From IMG/VR virus record IMGVR_UViG_3300025112_000024, positions 1 through 47,190 of that record: a stretch of DNA of 47,190 bases. One strand, written 5' to 3'. The notes below the pieces were generated by a model. The model did no database searches. It worked only from the letters and a program-made list of their open reading frames with translations, and had not been told where the DNA came from. Shown one piece after another: positions 14,899 through 22,479 of this stretch (the first letter of the stretch is position 1; each line of letters opens with the position of its first letter). This DNA comes from a virus. A program made the position numbers and the translations under genes.

Positions 14899-15065
14899 AG
14901 GGAGTTATTGATGTAGAGTCTCTTCTACAAGAAGCCTATATACTTGTGAACAAAGGTTTTTTCTCCTACAGTGACGTTAAGAGCATGACTAGATTGGAGA
15001 GAAGTTCCTTCATAAAGCTTTTAAAAGAAGATATAGAGAGACAAAACGATGCGATTAAACGGTGA
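14883..15065 (+). CDS. -1 frame extension of the gp26-type gene (about 60 codons)
   Basis: In the -1 frame the sequence stays open from before the slippery site to TGA 15063-15065 and overlaps the next gene by 17 nt. It encodes FRRELEGVIDVESLLQEAYI... followed by GFFSYSDVKSMTRLERSSFI and a Lys/Glu-rich helical end. The S..DV..M...ER..F pattern is like C-terminal parts of tail assembly chaperones and plausibly corresponds to the small gene that follows gene 26 in T4 (gene 51). A full frameshift product would be about 303 aa. No ATG with an SD is available near its start, which argues for frameshifting or coupling. Without it there would be an unexplained 150-nt gap in a very compact genome. 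Confidence 0.6.
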   Translation, partial: FRRELEGVIDVESLLQEAYILVNKGFFSYSDVKSMTRLERSSFIKLLKEDIERQNDAIKR

Positions 15066-16056
15066 AGATTTAGCTGACAGGCAGAATAGGCCAAGCGTTA
15101 CTCAAAAAGTAGCACTTAGAACTTTTTTTCTTAATGGAGGAGAATATGTTGATCCCTACGATGTTAGTAGTGTAGTAATCTTCTCTAAATTAGATAATTT
15201 AGCTCCTGACAGCTTAATAGATAGCTCTACTGGGTTACTCAAAAGTACTCTAACGTCCGATATGATTAAAATGTCGTATGGAATCTCAGGAACAGCCTTG
15301 GATCCCCATGATGGAGGGTATGATGCTACTAATGAACGATATAGAGTTACGTCGAATTTCTTAGCGGATGTTGGGTGGTTTCCCGCTTATGTCCCCTCTC
15401 CCGAAGCTAGTGGTATTATACGACTAGGGGTTGGGGATTATTTATGCGTTCTTGATGGGCAGTTAGATCTTTCTGGCGCTTACTACTTGAATAGTAGTTC
15501 TATCGAAGTGCAGAACTCTGCTTCGGCTGTTTTAGATTACCTTGATGCTTGGACGGTTAAGTTTGCTCAAGCCTCTGAATATCAAGTTATGATAAATGGT
15601 TTTCATCTGTATAATGATGTATTTCAAACTATAACAGAGCCCGTTATATTTACGGCTACAAGTCGCTTAATAAATAAACATGTTAATTTAGGCTCACAGA
15701 CAGACTTAAAAGTAACAACCGATATTACAGTCCAAAATGGCAGTTTAGATAATGCAACAAAAGCTATCCTAGAGGACTCTGCTTTAAGAAACGCGCAATT
15801 TAGGGTTCAAAAACTTAATGACGGTTCTGTTAATTTACCTGCACGAGTGACCGTAGTTGAGTATAGTGATAGCGAAGGCAGCATTACAGTAACATCAGAT
15901 AACACCATGCTATACAATTTTGATACCCAAGCTATCGCTACAGCAGCCAATGCCGATACTTTGGGAGGACCAGTGGGGACATATGCTATAAATTGTGCAT
16001 ACTCGATTTTAGATCAAAATTATATTCAAGGTCCCTTCTACTTTGTTATAAAATAA
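15049..16056 (+). CDS. unknown virion protein (335 aa)
   Basis: Mostly beta-type composition (Ser, Thr, Asn, Val) with no cysteine motif or membrane helix. N-terminal SVTQKVALRTFFLNGGEYVDPY, then VSSVVIFSKLDN, and repeated strand-like segments to the C-terminal YIQGPFYFVIK. Regular strands and position between a tail assembly gene and the tape measure suggest a tail or neck component. I do not recognise it as sheath, tube or neck. Its ATG lies inside the frameshift extension of the upstream gene, preceded by AGAGAG. Confidence 0.6.
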   Translation: MRLNGEDLADRQNRPSVTQKVALRTFFLNGGEYVDPYDVSSVVIFSKLDNLAPDSLIDSSTGLLKSTLTSDMIKMSYGISGTALDPHDGGYDATNERYRVTSNFLADVGWFPAYVPSPEASGIIRLGVGDYLCVLDGQLDLSGAYYLNSSSIEVQNSASAVLDYLDAWTVKFAQASEYQVMINGFHLYNDVFQTITEPVIFTATSRLINKHVNLGSQTDLKVTTDITVQNGSLDNATKAILEDSALRNAQFRVQKLNDGSVNLPARVTVVEYSDSEGSITVTSDNTMLYNFDTQAIATAANADTLGGPVGTYAINCAYSILDQNYIQGPFYFVIK

Positions 16057-16119
16057 TTTTATAAAAAGAATAACCAAAAAAGGTTCTCTGCACGGTACAT
16101 AAGTTAGAGGACATTTTTT

Positions 16120-16701
16120 ATGGCACTAGCAGGCTCAAGAACAGCAAAAGAAAATTCAGCTTTTAACCCCAGTTTTAACCAACTTAATGCATCAGGAGAC
16201 TCATCTTCATGCGAATTTATTGATTGGTTCTTTAGCATTCAAAACCTAACGGGGATGTGGACACGAGCTTGGGTTTTTAATAGTACTCCACAAGCAGCAG
16301 GGGGCGGGGCACTCTCTGGGTGTCCCTCAATTTCTTTTACTTATGTTGACGTAAATTTCGACGTACAAGTAAATCAATCAATTATACCTGCTTCCTATTG
16401 TAGCGGTGGGTTTTCTGCTATGGATATAGATTACATCTCTGACAGTGACGTTGGCGGATGGGGCTTATCAGGAACTTTCTGGACTACGGCAGCGGGAATA
16501 ACGAGACGAAAAGCACTAATTACAGATGTTGCAAGTAATTGTTCACGAAATGCTAATGTTGTAACAAGCAGAATTCCAGGAGCGTATACGCTAAATACTC
16601 CCCTCGACACTTCTAGTCAATTTAATTCAAACTTTATGAAAGTTGCGGAAGCAGCGCAAACTCAGTGCCCGAATTTTGATATTAGTTTAGTCCAGCTTTA
16701 A
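16120..16701 (+). CDS. unknown virion protein (193 aa)
   Basis: Ser/Asn/Gly-rich, with five cysteines (SSCEF, GCPS, SYCSGG, NCSRN, TQCPN) and aromatic-rich beta segments (RAWVFNSTPQ, GWGLSGTFWTT). SD AGAGGA lies 8 nt before the ATG, and TATAAAA-type boxes (16047-16054, 16060-16067) precede it, suggesting its own late transcript and possibly high expression. Its size is near that of a tail tube protein (T4 gp19 is 163 aa), but no matching motif is seen, so this is only one candidate. It ends 20 nt inside the convergent primase gene. Confidence 0.6.
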   Translation: MALAGSRTAKENSAFNPSFNQLNASGDSSSCEFIDWFFSIQNLTGMWTRAWVFNSTPQAAGGGALSGCPSISFTYVDVNFDVQVNQSIIPASYCSGGFSAMDIDYISDSDVGGWGLSGTFWTTAAGITRRKALITDVASNCSRNANVVTSRIPGAYTLNTPLDTSSQFNSNFMKVAEAAQTQCPNFDISLVQL

Positions 16702-17671
16702 TTTGGTACTCGAAATCATAAGGTACTGAATTATTAACAACCCAGGAGTTGAGGTTCTCCCCATCAATATGAGCTTCATTCCAATCCTTGTATCCCGAGG
16801 GTGGTGGGCAGACCGCAAATCCTGTCATCCTCATTTCTTTTCTAAGACGCTCGAATGATCTAATACCTTTTTGCCCTGCAGCGTCATTATCGTATCCTAG
16901 GATAATTTTCCCTCCAAAATCACGAAGTATTTCTGCCTGCGCTTTAGAGCAACTACTGCCGATGGTGCAGGTGGCGTTAATACGTTGCCTGAGAAGCGCT
17001 ACAGCGTCCAGGGGGCCTTCACAGACCACCACATAGTCTTGGGACTCATCGAAGGGGTAAAGTACGTCAGAGGACCTTACAGCCCCTTCAGAAGCAGGGT
17101 TAAGATACTTGGGACTTTGATCTCCTAGTGCTCTAGCCTGGAAGTAGTATACGCTGCCATCTTTAGCAAAGGGAATTATTAGCCTTCCTGCGAATCTCCC
17201 TTCGGAACAAAGATAAAACGGCTCAGATTCAAAAGTCTCCTCGTTAAATAATTTTCTTCCAAAAAGAAAGGACCATGCGTTTTGAACGGCTGCATCTTCG
17301 CTGTAAGCCGACTCGATATTGATAGGTGTAAGAGAAGAAGGGTCTATCTCTGCGTTCTTTTTAGGTACTTTTTCTTCGGCAATAGGCTCTACACCTATGA
17401 AATCAAAGTTTTTTAGGATCAAATCAGTTTGAGCTTTAAGGTAACTTATCCCCTCTACTTCGGCGTAAAATCCTATGAAATTTCCCTTTTTACCAGATTT
17501 GAAGCACTGCCACAGCCCAGTCTCTATATTGATGCTGAGATGTCTTTTCCAGTCATCAGGTATAAATAAAGAGGGCATGATGAATTCGGCATTATTTGCC
17601 GATAGTTTGCCGCTATCTCCAAAATTCTCAAGGAGGTAGTCTCTAATGTATTGAGGTGACACAATGTTCAT
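16682..17671 (-). CDS. DnaG-type DNA primase with Toprim domain (329 aa)
   Basis: The Toprim domain is clear: VVVCEGPLDAVAL (E218), TCTIGSSCSKAQ and KIILGYDNDAAG (D261, D263), followed by YKDWNEA (294-300). The N-terminal part SLFIPDDWKRHLSINIETG with WQCFKSGKKGNFIGF (55-68) is the primase zinc-finger region, but only one cysteine remains, so zinc binding is probably lost. It makes RNA primers for lagging-strand synthesis in place of T4 gp61. It is a minus-strand single gene inside late genes. Its ATG interlocks with the divergent nuclease ATG, it has no SD, and a TATAGT box (17676-17681) stands 4 nt upstream. Confidence 0.85.
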   Translation of the reverse strand: MNIVSPQYIRDYLLENFGDSGKLSANNAEFIMPSLFIPDDWKRHLSINIETGLWQCFKSGKKGNFIGFYAEVEGISYLKAQTDLILKNFDFIGVEPIAEEKVPKKNAEIDPSSLTPINIESAYSEDAAVQNAWSFLFGRKLFNEETFESEPFYLCSEGRFAGRLIIPFAKDGSVYYFQARALGDQSPKYLNPASEGAVRSSDVLYPFDESQDYVVVCEGPLDAVALLRQRINATCTIGSSCSKAQAEILRDFGGKIILGYDNDAAGQKGIRSFERLRKEMRMTGFAVCPPPSGYKDWNEAHIDGENLNSWVVNNSVPYDFEYQIKAGLN

Positions 17672-18449
17672 ATCTACTATATCAGAGTCGAAGTACCAGA
17701 CTTTTCGGCAATGCGGCCTGAAATATCGCTATCGCTATGTCGAGAGGCTCCCTGAGCCCACTGAGACCAACACAGAAGCCCTTCACTTTGGGTCCTACAT
17801 CCACAAAGTCCTTGAAGAAGGGGTAAACGCTACAACAAAGGATCAACTCCTTAAAATTGCAGAAGAGACCCGAGGGACTTATAAAATTACAAAAAAATAT
17901 ACAGGCAAAGATGTTATCTGTATAGAGAATTTTCTAAAATTTAATTCCCAACTGTCAGAGTCGGTGTCTACGGAGCAAGTCTTCGAAGTTCCTATTAAAG
18001 ATGATATCACTCTTAATGGAATTATTGACCGTGTAGTAAAAGGCACAGACGGAGGGTACCTTGTTATTGATTATAAGACTTCTAAAAGAGAAAAATCAAA
18101 AGTAGAGCTTTACCAAGATAGCCAACTAAAAGGGTACGTGTATGCAATCAGTAAATTATACAATGTACCGTATAATCAAATTGTAGCCGCTCATTACTAC
18201 CCCTTAACAAATAACCTAGTTACTGTTCAATATTCAGTGCCTCAAATTAATCAACATTTACGAACCATTGTGGATCATGTCTGGAAGATTAGAAAGGCAA
18301 AAAAAGAAGACCTTCGACCCAGTAGGAATGATTTCTGTAACTGGTGCCCTTATAAGGGTGCTTGCCCCGAATACTGCACTACCGAAGACGTAACTAAAAA
18401 AGTTACAGAGCTTAAAGCTAAGAAGAAAGCTTCAACTTCCCGAAAATAA
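17664..18449 (+). CDS. RecB/Cas4-family nuclease with Fe-S cluster cysteines (261 aa)
   Basis: All motifs of a PD-(D/E)xK exonuclease of the RecB/AddB/Cas4 group are present: GSYIH (about 43-47), GIIDRV, the active-site IDYKTSK, and QLKGYVYAI (QxxxY). C17 in FRQCGLKYRY together with CNWCPYKGAC (225-234) gives the four-cysteine set of the 4Fe-4S latch typical of Cas4 and AddB. It probably trims DNA ends during recombination-dependent replication or degrades host DNA. SD GAGGTGA (17653-17659) lies in the complement of the primase coding region. The C-terminus is Lys-rich (KAKKKASTSRK) and runs 32 nt past the end of the convergent gene. Confidence 0.85.
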   Translation: MFISTISESKYQTFRQCGLKYRYRYVERLPEPTETNTEALHFGSYIHKVLEEGVNATTKDQLLKIAEETRGTYKITKKYTGKDVICIENFLKFNSQLSESVSTEQVFEVPIKDDITLNGIIDRVVKGTDGGYLVIDYKTSKREKSKVELYQDSQLKGYVYAISKLYNVPYNQIVAAHYYPLTNNLVTVQYSVPQINQHLRTIVDHVWKIRKAKKEDLRPSRNDFCNWCPYKGACPEYCTTEDVTKKVTELKAKKKASTSRK

Positions 18450-18717
18450 ACGGGGAGAAAATCTCTATTTCTATAGATTCAAAAAACTGAAGTACTTGGT
18501 CAGGCGAGTACTTACATTTCTTAGTTAAGTAGTTATAAAGCATCTCTATCTTTATGGGCTTTTGTTTATTAAGAGAAGCGAGAAGTTTAAGCTGAAAGTG
18601 CTTTATAAATTTTTCTGAATATTTATATCTCCATCTTTCTACAAAGGAGGAACTAAGGGTGTCGTTTATAAGATCCAGAAAATCAATAATATCTATATCC
18701 GTATTTTCATTGTACAT
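18418..18717 (-). CDS. small helical protein, unknown (99 aa)
   Basis: Helical, with acidic N-terminus (MYNENTDIDIIDFLDLIND) and basic middle (ERWRYKYSEKFIKHFQ), ending in hydrophobic IEIFSPFIFGKLKLSS. Length is in the range of small T4-type replication or late-transcription accessory proteins such as gp33, but no motif allows such a call. A leader with weak SD (AGG, 8 nt) separates its ATG from divergent promoters at 18731-18749. It overlaps the nuclease gene tail-to-tail by 32 nt; that the frame stays open through such an overlap supports a real gene. Confidence 0.6.
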   Translation of the reverse strand: MYNENTDIDIIDFLDLINDTLSSSFVERWRYKYSEKFIKHFQLKLLASLNKQKPIKIEMLYNYLTKKCKYSPDQVLQFFESIEIEIFSPFIFGKLKLSS

Positions 18718-18730
18718 GTTTAAGCCTATT

Positions 18731-18749
18731 CTAATATATAATATATAAA
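18731..18749. promoter_or_regulatory. AT-rich divergent promoter region
   Basis: CTAATATATAATATATAAA contains TATAAT (18737-18742) and TATAAA (18744-18749) on the plus strand and TATATT on the minus strand. The plus boxes are 10 and 3 nt before ATG 18753, so the plus transcript would again be nearly leaderless; the minus one gives a leader of roughly 10-15 nt. Confidence 0.45.
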
Positions 18750-18752
18750 GGT

Positions 18753-19181
18753 ATGGGATTATTCAGTGAGAAAGTTAGAAATTTTTTGGTAACAGCCTCA
18801 AAGGATGAGGATACCGACGTATCCATCGTCACACGCTCTATATCTGCTGCCAGACCTGGGGATATACTATTCTTTCGATATGAGATGGAAAGATCCCGAG
18901 AGTTTCGCTTTGTCATGGCAGTAACCCCCGTGGTTAAAGATGCTAAAACAGGTAATCTATTGTTGACCTGCTTTAAGCTCCCAGACATGGATTTTGACCA
19001 ACAAGAGCTAGATAATCTATATAAACAGAGGGCCGATGATTGGAAGAAGAAGAAAATTACAACTTTGACCAGTTTATTAGCCCAACCTGCGCATGGATAT
19101 AGAACTTACATTTTAACTAAAGGACCAGGAAATAATGTGTGGGGAAATATCTATCGAATTCGTAGAGCACCTAGAGAGTAA
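18753..19181 (+). CDS. unknown protein before the tape measure (142 aa)
   Basis: Begins MGLFSEKVRNFLV and has a beta-rich middle (PGDILFFRYEMERSREFRFV with VMAVTPVVKDAKTGNLLLTC) and a basic C-terminus (NIYRIRRAPRE). The PGDILFFRY segment and the K..G.LLLTC strand look like an OB- or SH3-like small barrel. It lies directly before the tape measure gene (3-nt gap), the usual place of tail assembly or baseplate accessory proteins. No family is recognised with confidence. Confidence 0.6.
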   Translation: MGLFSEKVRNFLVTASKDEDTDVSIVTRSISAARPGDILFFRYEMERSREFRFVMAVTPVVKDAKTGNLLLTCFKLPDMDFDQQELDNLYKQRADDWKKKKITTLTSLLAQPAHGYRTYILTKGPGNNVWGNIYRIRRAPRE

Positions 19182-19184
19182 TTA

Positions 19185-21113
19185 ATGGTAATACTGGAGT
19201 CACTAACACAAGCCACTGTAGCACTTACTGATGTGATGAAGAATAGTGTGCGTATAGGCACACAAATAGATGAATCTCTTCGTGGGTTTGGTACTTCTTT
19301 TGCATTAGACGGGAAAGAGATTTCAGATCAGTTGCGAGGTCTTAATGGCACTATAAGTGATCGTATGGCTCCTCTTTTGCTGGGAATGCAGGCAGGACTT
19401 CAAGGAAATATCGCAGGGGTTGCCTCACTTGTTAACCAGCAAAAAGTAACAGAAACAGCCTTTAGAGGAACAATGAAGGCGTTTGCTAAATTAGATGCTG
19501 TGATGGGCCTGAGCCGAGAGGCTAACAACCGACTCTTTAGGGGGATGGAAGATTTAGGGGCTGAGTACGGGATGAGTACCGATCACTTGGTTAAAGCTGT
19601 TGAAGGGTTATCGGACAATATGATTGATATGGATTTACTGGGGATGCCTGGGCATGTTGTCGATGCTATAGTCGAAGTAACTGCGATGCTCCCACCTGCG
19701 CTACATGGGCAATTTAAAAAGGTTACTGATCTTATCTTAGGCACTAGCATGAAAGCCCTGCAGCAACGGACAGCTTTAGGTATGGAGGGAGCCCAACAGC
19801 AGCTTATAAACTCTCTAAATACTGCGACAGCCGTTGAGATATTCATTAGAAATATAGGGGTAGGTACTGGGGTCTTTGAATCTATGGGTAAAGGAAGTAC
19901 TGTCGCTATTGCTGCAGCTAAAAACGCTCTTGGAACTACGGCAGCTATGATGCCCGCTATTAATCGAGCCTTAACAGAAGAAGTACGTGTGCGTAGAGAG
20001 ACAACGGCAGACTTCAGAGCAGCGTGGTCTGTTATTAAGAATGATATTCTTGCCGAATTCGAGCTTGTTTTTATGGAGAAGCTCACTCCTATCCTTGTTA
20101 AAGTTGCTGAAAAATTTAAACTAATGAGTGATGATCTACTTCCTAAATTTGGGCAGTGGCTTGAAATGGCAATAAATGTTCTTATAGGGTGGGTAGCACT
20201 TCTCCCAGGAGTTCTCATAGATTTCACTAATGCGGTAGATGGAGTGTGGAAAGGTTTAACGGCTATTGATTGGGGACACCTGTGGATGCAATTTAAGGTC
20301 GGCGCTGCATCTATATGGGATCGCACAAAAGAGATTTTCGTATTTGCAGGGGATACGATGTCTGTAATCTTTAGTGATGTAAGCGCACGAATCTCACTAA
20401 TCGTGGACAAGATTTCAGCAAGCGTAGACGTACTAACTTCTGCGTTTGATGTAGGCTCACAAAAACTAAGCATAGCTATTGCCTCCTTAGATCCGAGATC
20501 ACATATGGGACAGAGGCTCCCCTCAGGACTCCCTTTCGGTACCGACGAGTATAAGAATAAGGAGTTTATGGAATGGGAGCTTAAGGGCCTACAGACGCAG
20601 TTGGATCAAGCTAGAGGAGCGCGAAAGGGATTAGGAAGTTCTATGGGTCCTATGGGCATGAATTTACCTACCCTCTCCGACTGGGCAGGCCCAGACACTA
20701 TGTTAGGTATGACGGGCGATAAGTTCGGGGAGAAGTACGGAAAATCAGTAGGTGAGGGTTTTATAGAGGGACTTGGGAAGGGAGATTTAGGTACGAAATT
20801 ATTTGGTACTTGGCCCGATATAGTCGCACAGCTTTTAGGGCGGACTGCTGAAAATACGGGAAAGGTTGCTGATAAAGTAGATAATGAGGGGTGGGATACT
20901 TCTCCTACACGAATGGGGTTCTTTGCTAGTCAATTAGTGCGGGATGTGGCTACGGTGGCTGGTATTCCTTTAGAGGCAGATACTCTTGGTGGCGCAAAAG
21001 AGCGAGAGGAGACAACTCACGAGTTGTTAGTAGAAATTAGAGACGCACTAAAGACCTACCCAGGTGGGGCAGATATGTGGGAGAACCGACCAGTGGAGGT
21101 AGGGGAGTTTTAA
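19185..21113 (+). CDS. tail tape measure-type protein (642 aa)
   Basis: Long, mainly helical protein with Met/Gly/Ala-rich segments (MAPLLLGMQAGLQGN, GTTAAMMPAINRALTEEV) and a hydrophobic central helix pair (WLEMAINVLIGWVALLPGVL, about 325-345) as seen in tape measures. It lies just before the tube-baseplate junction gene. At 642 aa it is similar to T4 gp29 (590 aa), implying by the usual about 1.5 angstrom per residue rule a tail of roughly 95-100 nm, if the whole chain is extended. The C-terminal third is Gly-rich and polar. It determines tail length and occupies the tube lumen. Confidence 0.75.
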   Translation: MVILESLTQATVALTDVMKNSVRIGTQIDESLRGFGTSFALDGKEISDQLRGLNGTISDRMAPLLLGMQAGLQGNIAGVASLVNQQKVTETAFRGTMKAFAKLDAVMGLSREANNRLFRGMEDLGAEYGMSTDHLVKAVEGLSDNMIDMDLLGMPGHVVDAIVEVTAMLPPALHGQFKKVTDLILGTSMKALQQRTALGMEGAQQQLINSLNTATAVEIFIRNIGVGTGVFESMGKGSTVAIAAAKNALGTTAAMMPAINRALTEEVRVRRETTADFRAAWSVIKNDILAEFELVFMEKLTPILVKVAEKFKLMSDDLLPKFGQWLEMAINVLIGWVALLPGVLIDFTNAVDGVWKGLTAIDWGHLWMQFKVGAASIWDRTKEIFVFAGDTMSVIFSDVSARISLIVDKISASVDVLTSAFDVGSQKLSIAIASLDPRSHMGQRLPSGLPFGTDEYKNKEFMEWELKGLQTQLDQARGARKGLGSSMGPMGMNLPTLSDWAGPDTMLGMTGDKFGEKYGKSVGEGFIEGLGKGDLGTKLFGTWPDIVAQLLGRTAENTGKVADKVDNEGWDTSPTRMGFFASQLVRDVATVAGIPLEADTLGGAKEREETTHELLVEIRDALKTYPGGADMWENRPVEVGEF

Positions 21114-22169
21114 ATGGGATTATTAGATTATTTTGATCAATTTACAGTGGACCAGGGGAACGCTCCTACGGCAAAGTCTAGATCAGGCCAAGGGATTATA
21201 GATAGAAATCTTTATGATAGATCTTATCTTGATTTTAAGTTTCCTAGAAAAGAGGAAGGTGGACCCGACTTTAATGTAAGACTTCCGTTCGTAGAAAATG
21301 TTAAAATTACAGAAAGAAAGAGAGCTAAATATCAAAAATATTCGCCTCTTGGGCGATCTAGTGAGCTTTATACTTACTTAGGATCAGAATCACGAAAATT
21401 AAACTTACAGTTTAATCTTTCGATGAAGCATATTGAGGCTGAAGGGCCTCCTTTAGAGGGATATCTTGCGGCGATCACTGAGGAAGAAACTTATACCCAA
21501 ATAAGAAAGAAATTTAAAGGGGAGGTAACAGAGCCTCCTCCTTCTCAGACAGGTAAGATAGCAACAAAATATTTAGAGGAGGTTTTTGATATTGCTCATA
21601 CTGTTTATCAAAATTGGTTAGCATACTTAAGCGTCGAGGAGTCAACTTATTTGGCTGCGCGGTACGGTATAGCTGATTTAGATGCTCCGTACCCAGATTC
21701 ATGGCCCACTGATGCGTTGCCCTCAGAAAATAACCAATCATCAATCTTAGCAATAGATGACGATTATATTGCTGCTGCTCAGAGTGAGATTTTAGACGCA
21801 AAAATTAGAATAGTAGATTTAGTAATTTATTGGATTAATATTATTAGGACAAGTGTAGTTAATAACGCTATGGACCCTACATTGGGACCTCCTATAATTC
21901 GCTTGAATCACGGTATTATGTACCAGGATGTTCCTTGCATCTGCACTCAGTACTCCTTTTCTATCCCCGATGCGAGTCCTATGGATATAGATACACTTTT
22001 ACCTCATCAAATAAGCGTAACAATGCAGTTAGAGGAGATTCGAACAGGGAACTTCGGAGAATTTAGAGGGATTGGTAAAGATAATAATGCTACGATGATT
22101 CAACGAGACAACTTAGCGGGGTGGGAAGCTGTAATCGTTCAAGGAACAATGGATCCAGGTACTTTATAA
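21114..22169 (+). CDS. baseplate-tail tube junction protein (gp48/gp54 type)
   Basis: 351 aa. The conserved N-terminal block is present: VRLPFVENVKITERKRAKY, then YSPLGRSSELYTYLGSESR and LNLQFNLSM, the P-F-x-E-x-x-x-I-x-E/R...R...Y.G..SR..x.L.F pattern of T4 gp48/gp54. The C-terminal part returns to the same fold (LGPPIIRLNHGIMYQDVPCI, ISVTMQLEEIRTG), with an inserted acidic region about 140-240. These proteins cap the hub and nucleate tube polymerisation. Only one such gene is found here, whereas T4 has two. SD GGGGAG is 8 nt before the ATG, and the tape measure gene ends immediately upstream (TAAATG). Confidence 0.78.
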   Translation: MGLLDYFDQFTVDQGNAPTAKSRSGQGIIDRNLYDRSYLDFKFPRKEEGGPDFNVRLPFVENVKITERKRAKYQKYSPLGRSSELYTYLGSESRKLNLQFNLSMKHIEAEGPPLEGYLAAITEEETYTQIRKKFKGEVTEPPPSQTGKIATKYLEEVFDIAHTVYQNWLAYLSVEESTYLAARYGIADLDAPYPDSWPTDALPSENNQSSILAIDDDYIAAAQSEILDAKIRIVDLVIYWINIIRTSVVNNAMDPTLGPPIIRLNHGIMYQDVPCICTQYSFSIPDASPMDIDTLLPHQISVTMQLEEIRTGNFGEFRGIGKDNNATMIQRDNLAGWEAVIVQGTMDPGTL

Positions 22170-22170
22170 C

Positions 22171-22479
22171 ATGACATCATTAGGAAAAAATCGAGGGCCT
22201 TATTCGGTTGCTTATCAAGATATATCTCATAGGAACTGCAAAGTTCGCACGATTTTAAATACTCCAATATTTGATAACATGATAAAAAATATGGATGTCG
22301 CCTATAATTATGAGGTAGGGTATATCCCTAACGGATTCGCGCATCGACCTGACCTTATTGCAAATGTATTTAATGGAACTCCTGATAAGTTTTGGTTGTT
22401 GATGTTGATTAACAATAAACCTGACCCAAATGAATCATTTAACGTAAGAGAGAGATTGCTTATTCCCAAATCATTATGA
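22171..22479 (+). CDS. 53: baseplate wedge protein gp53-like (102 aa)
   Basis: The second half, HRPDLIANVFNGTPDKFWLL followed by MLINNKPDPNESFNVRERLL and IPKSL, matches the RPDLIS..YGT..YWW.I...N...DP.....G..L.IP pattern of gp53 and LysM-like wedge connectors. It is shorter than T4 gp53 (196 aa) and lacks the variable C-terminal part. In T4 gp53 ties neighbouring wedges to the hub. The following gene starts within its stop (ATGA). Confidence 0.75.
   Translation: MTSLGKNRGPYSVAYQDISHRNCKVRTILNTPIFDNMIKNMDVAYNYEVGYIPNGFAHRPDLIANVFNGTPDKFWLLMLINNKPDPNESFNVRERLLIPKSL

Noticed and set aside
19583-20473. 296-codon open frame on the minus strand
   Set aside because: It lies fully inside the tape measure gene, has a Ser/Ile/Thr-rich shadow composition and no ribosome site or promoter.
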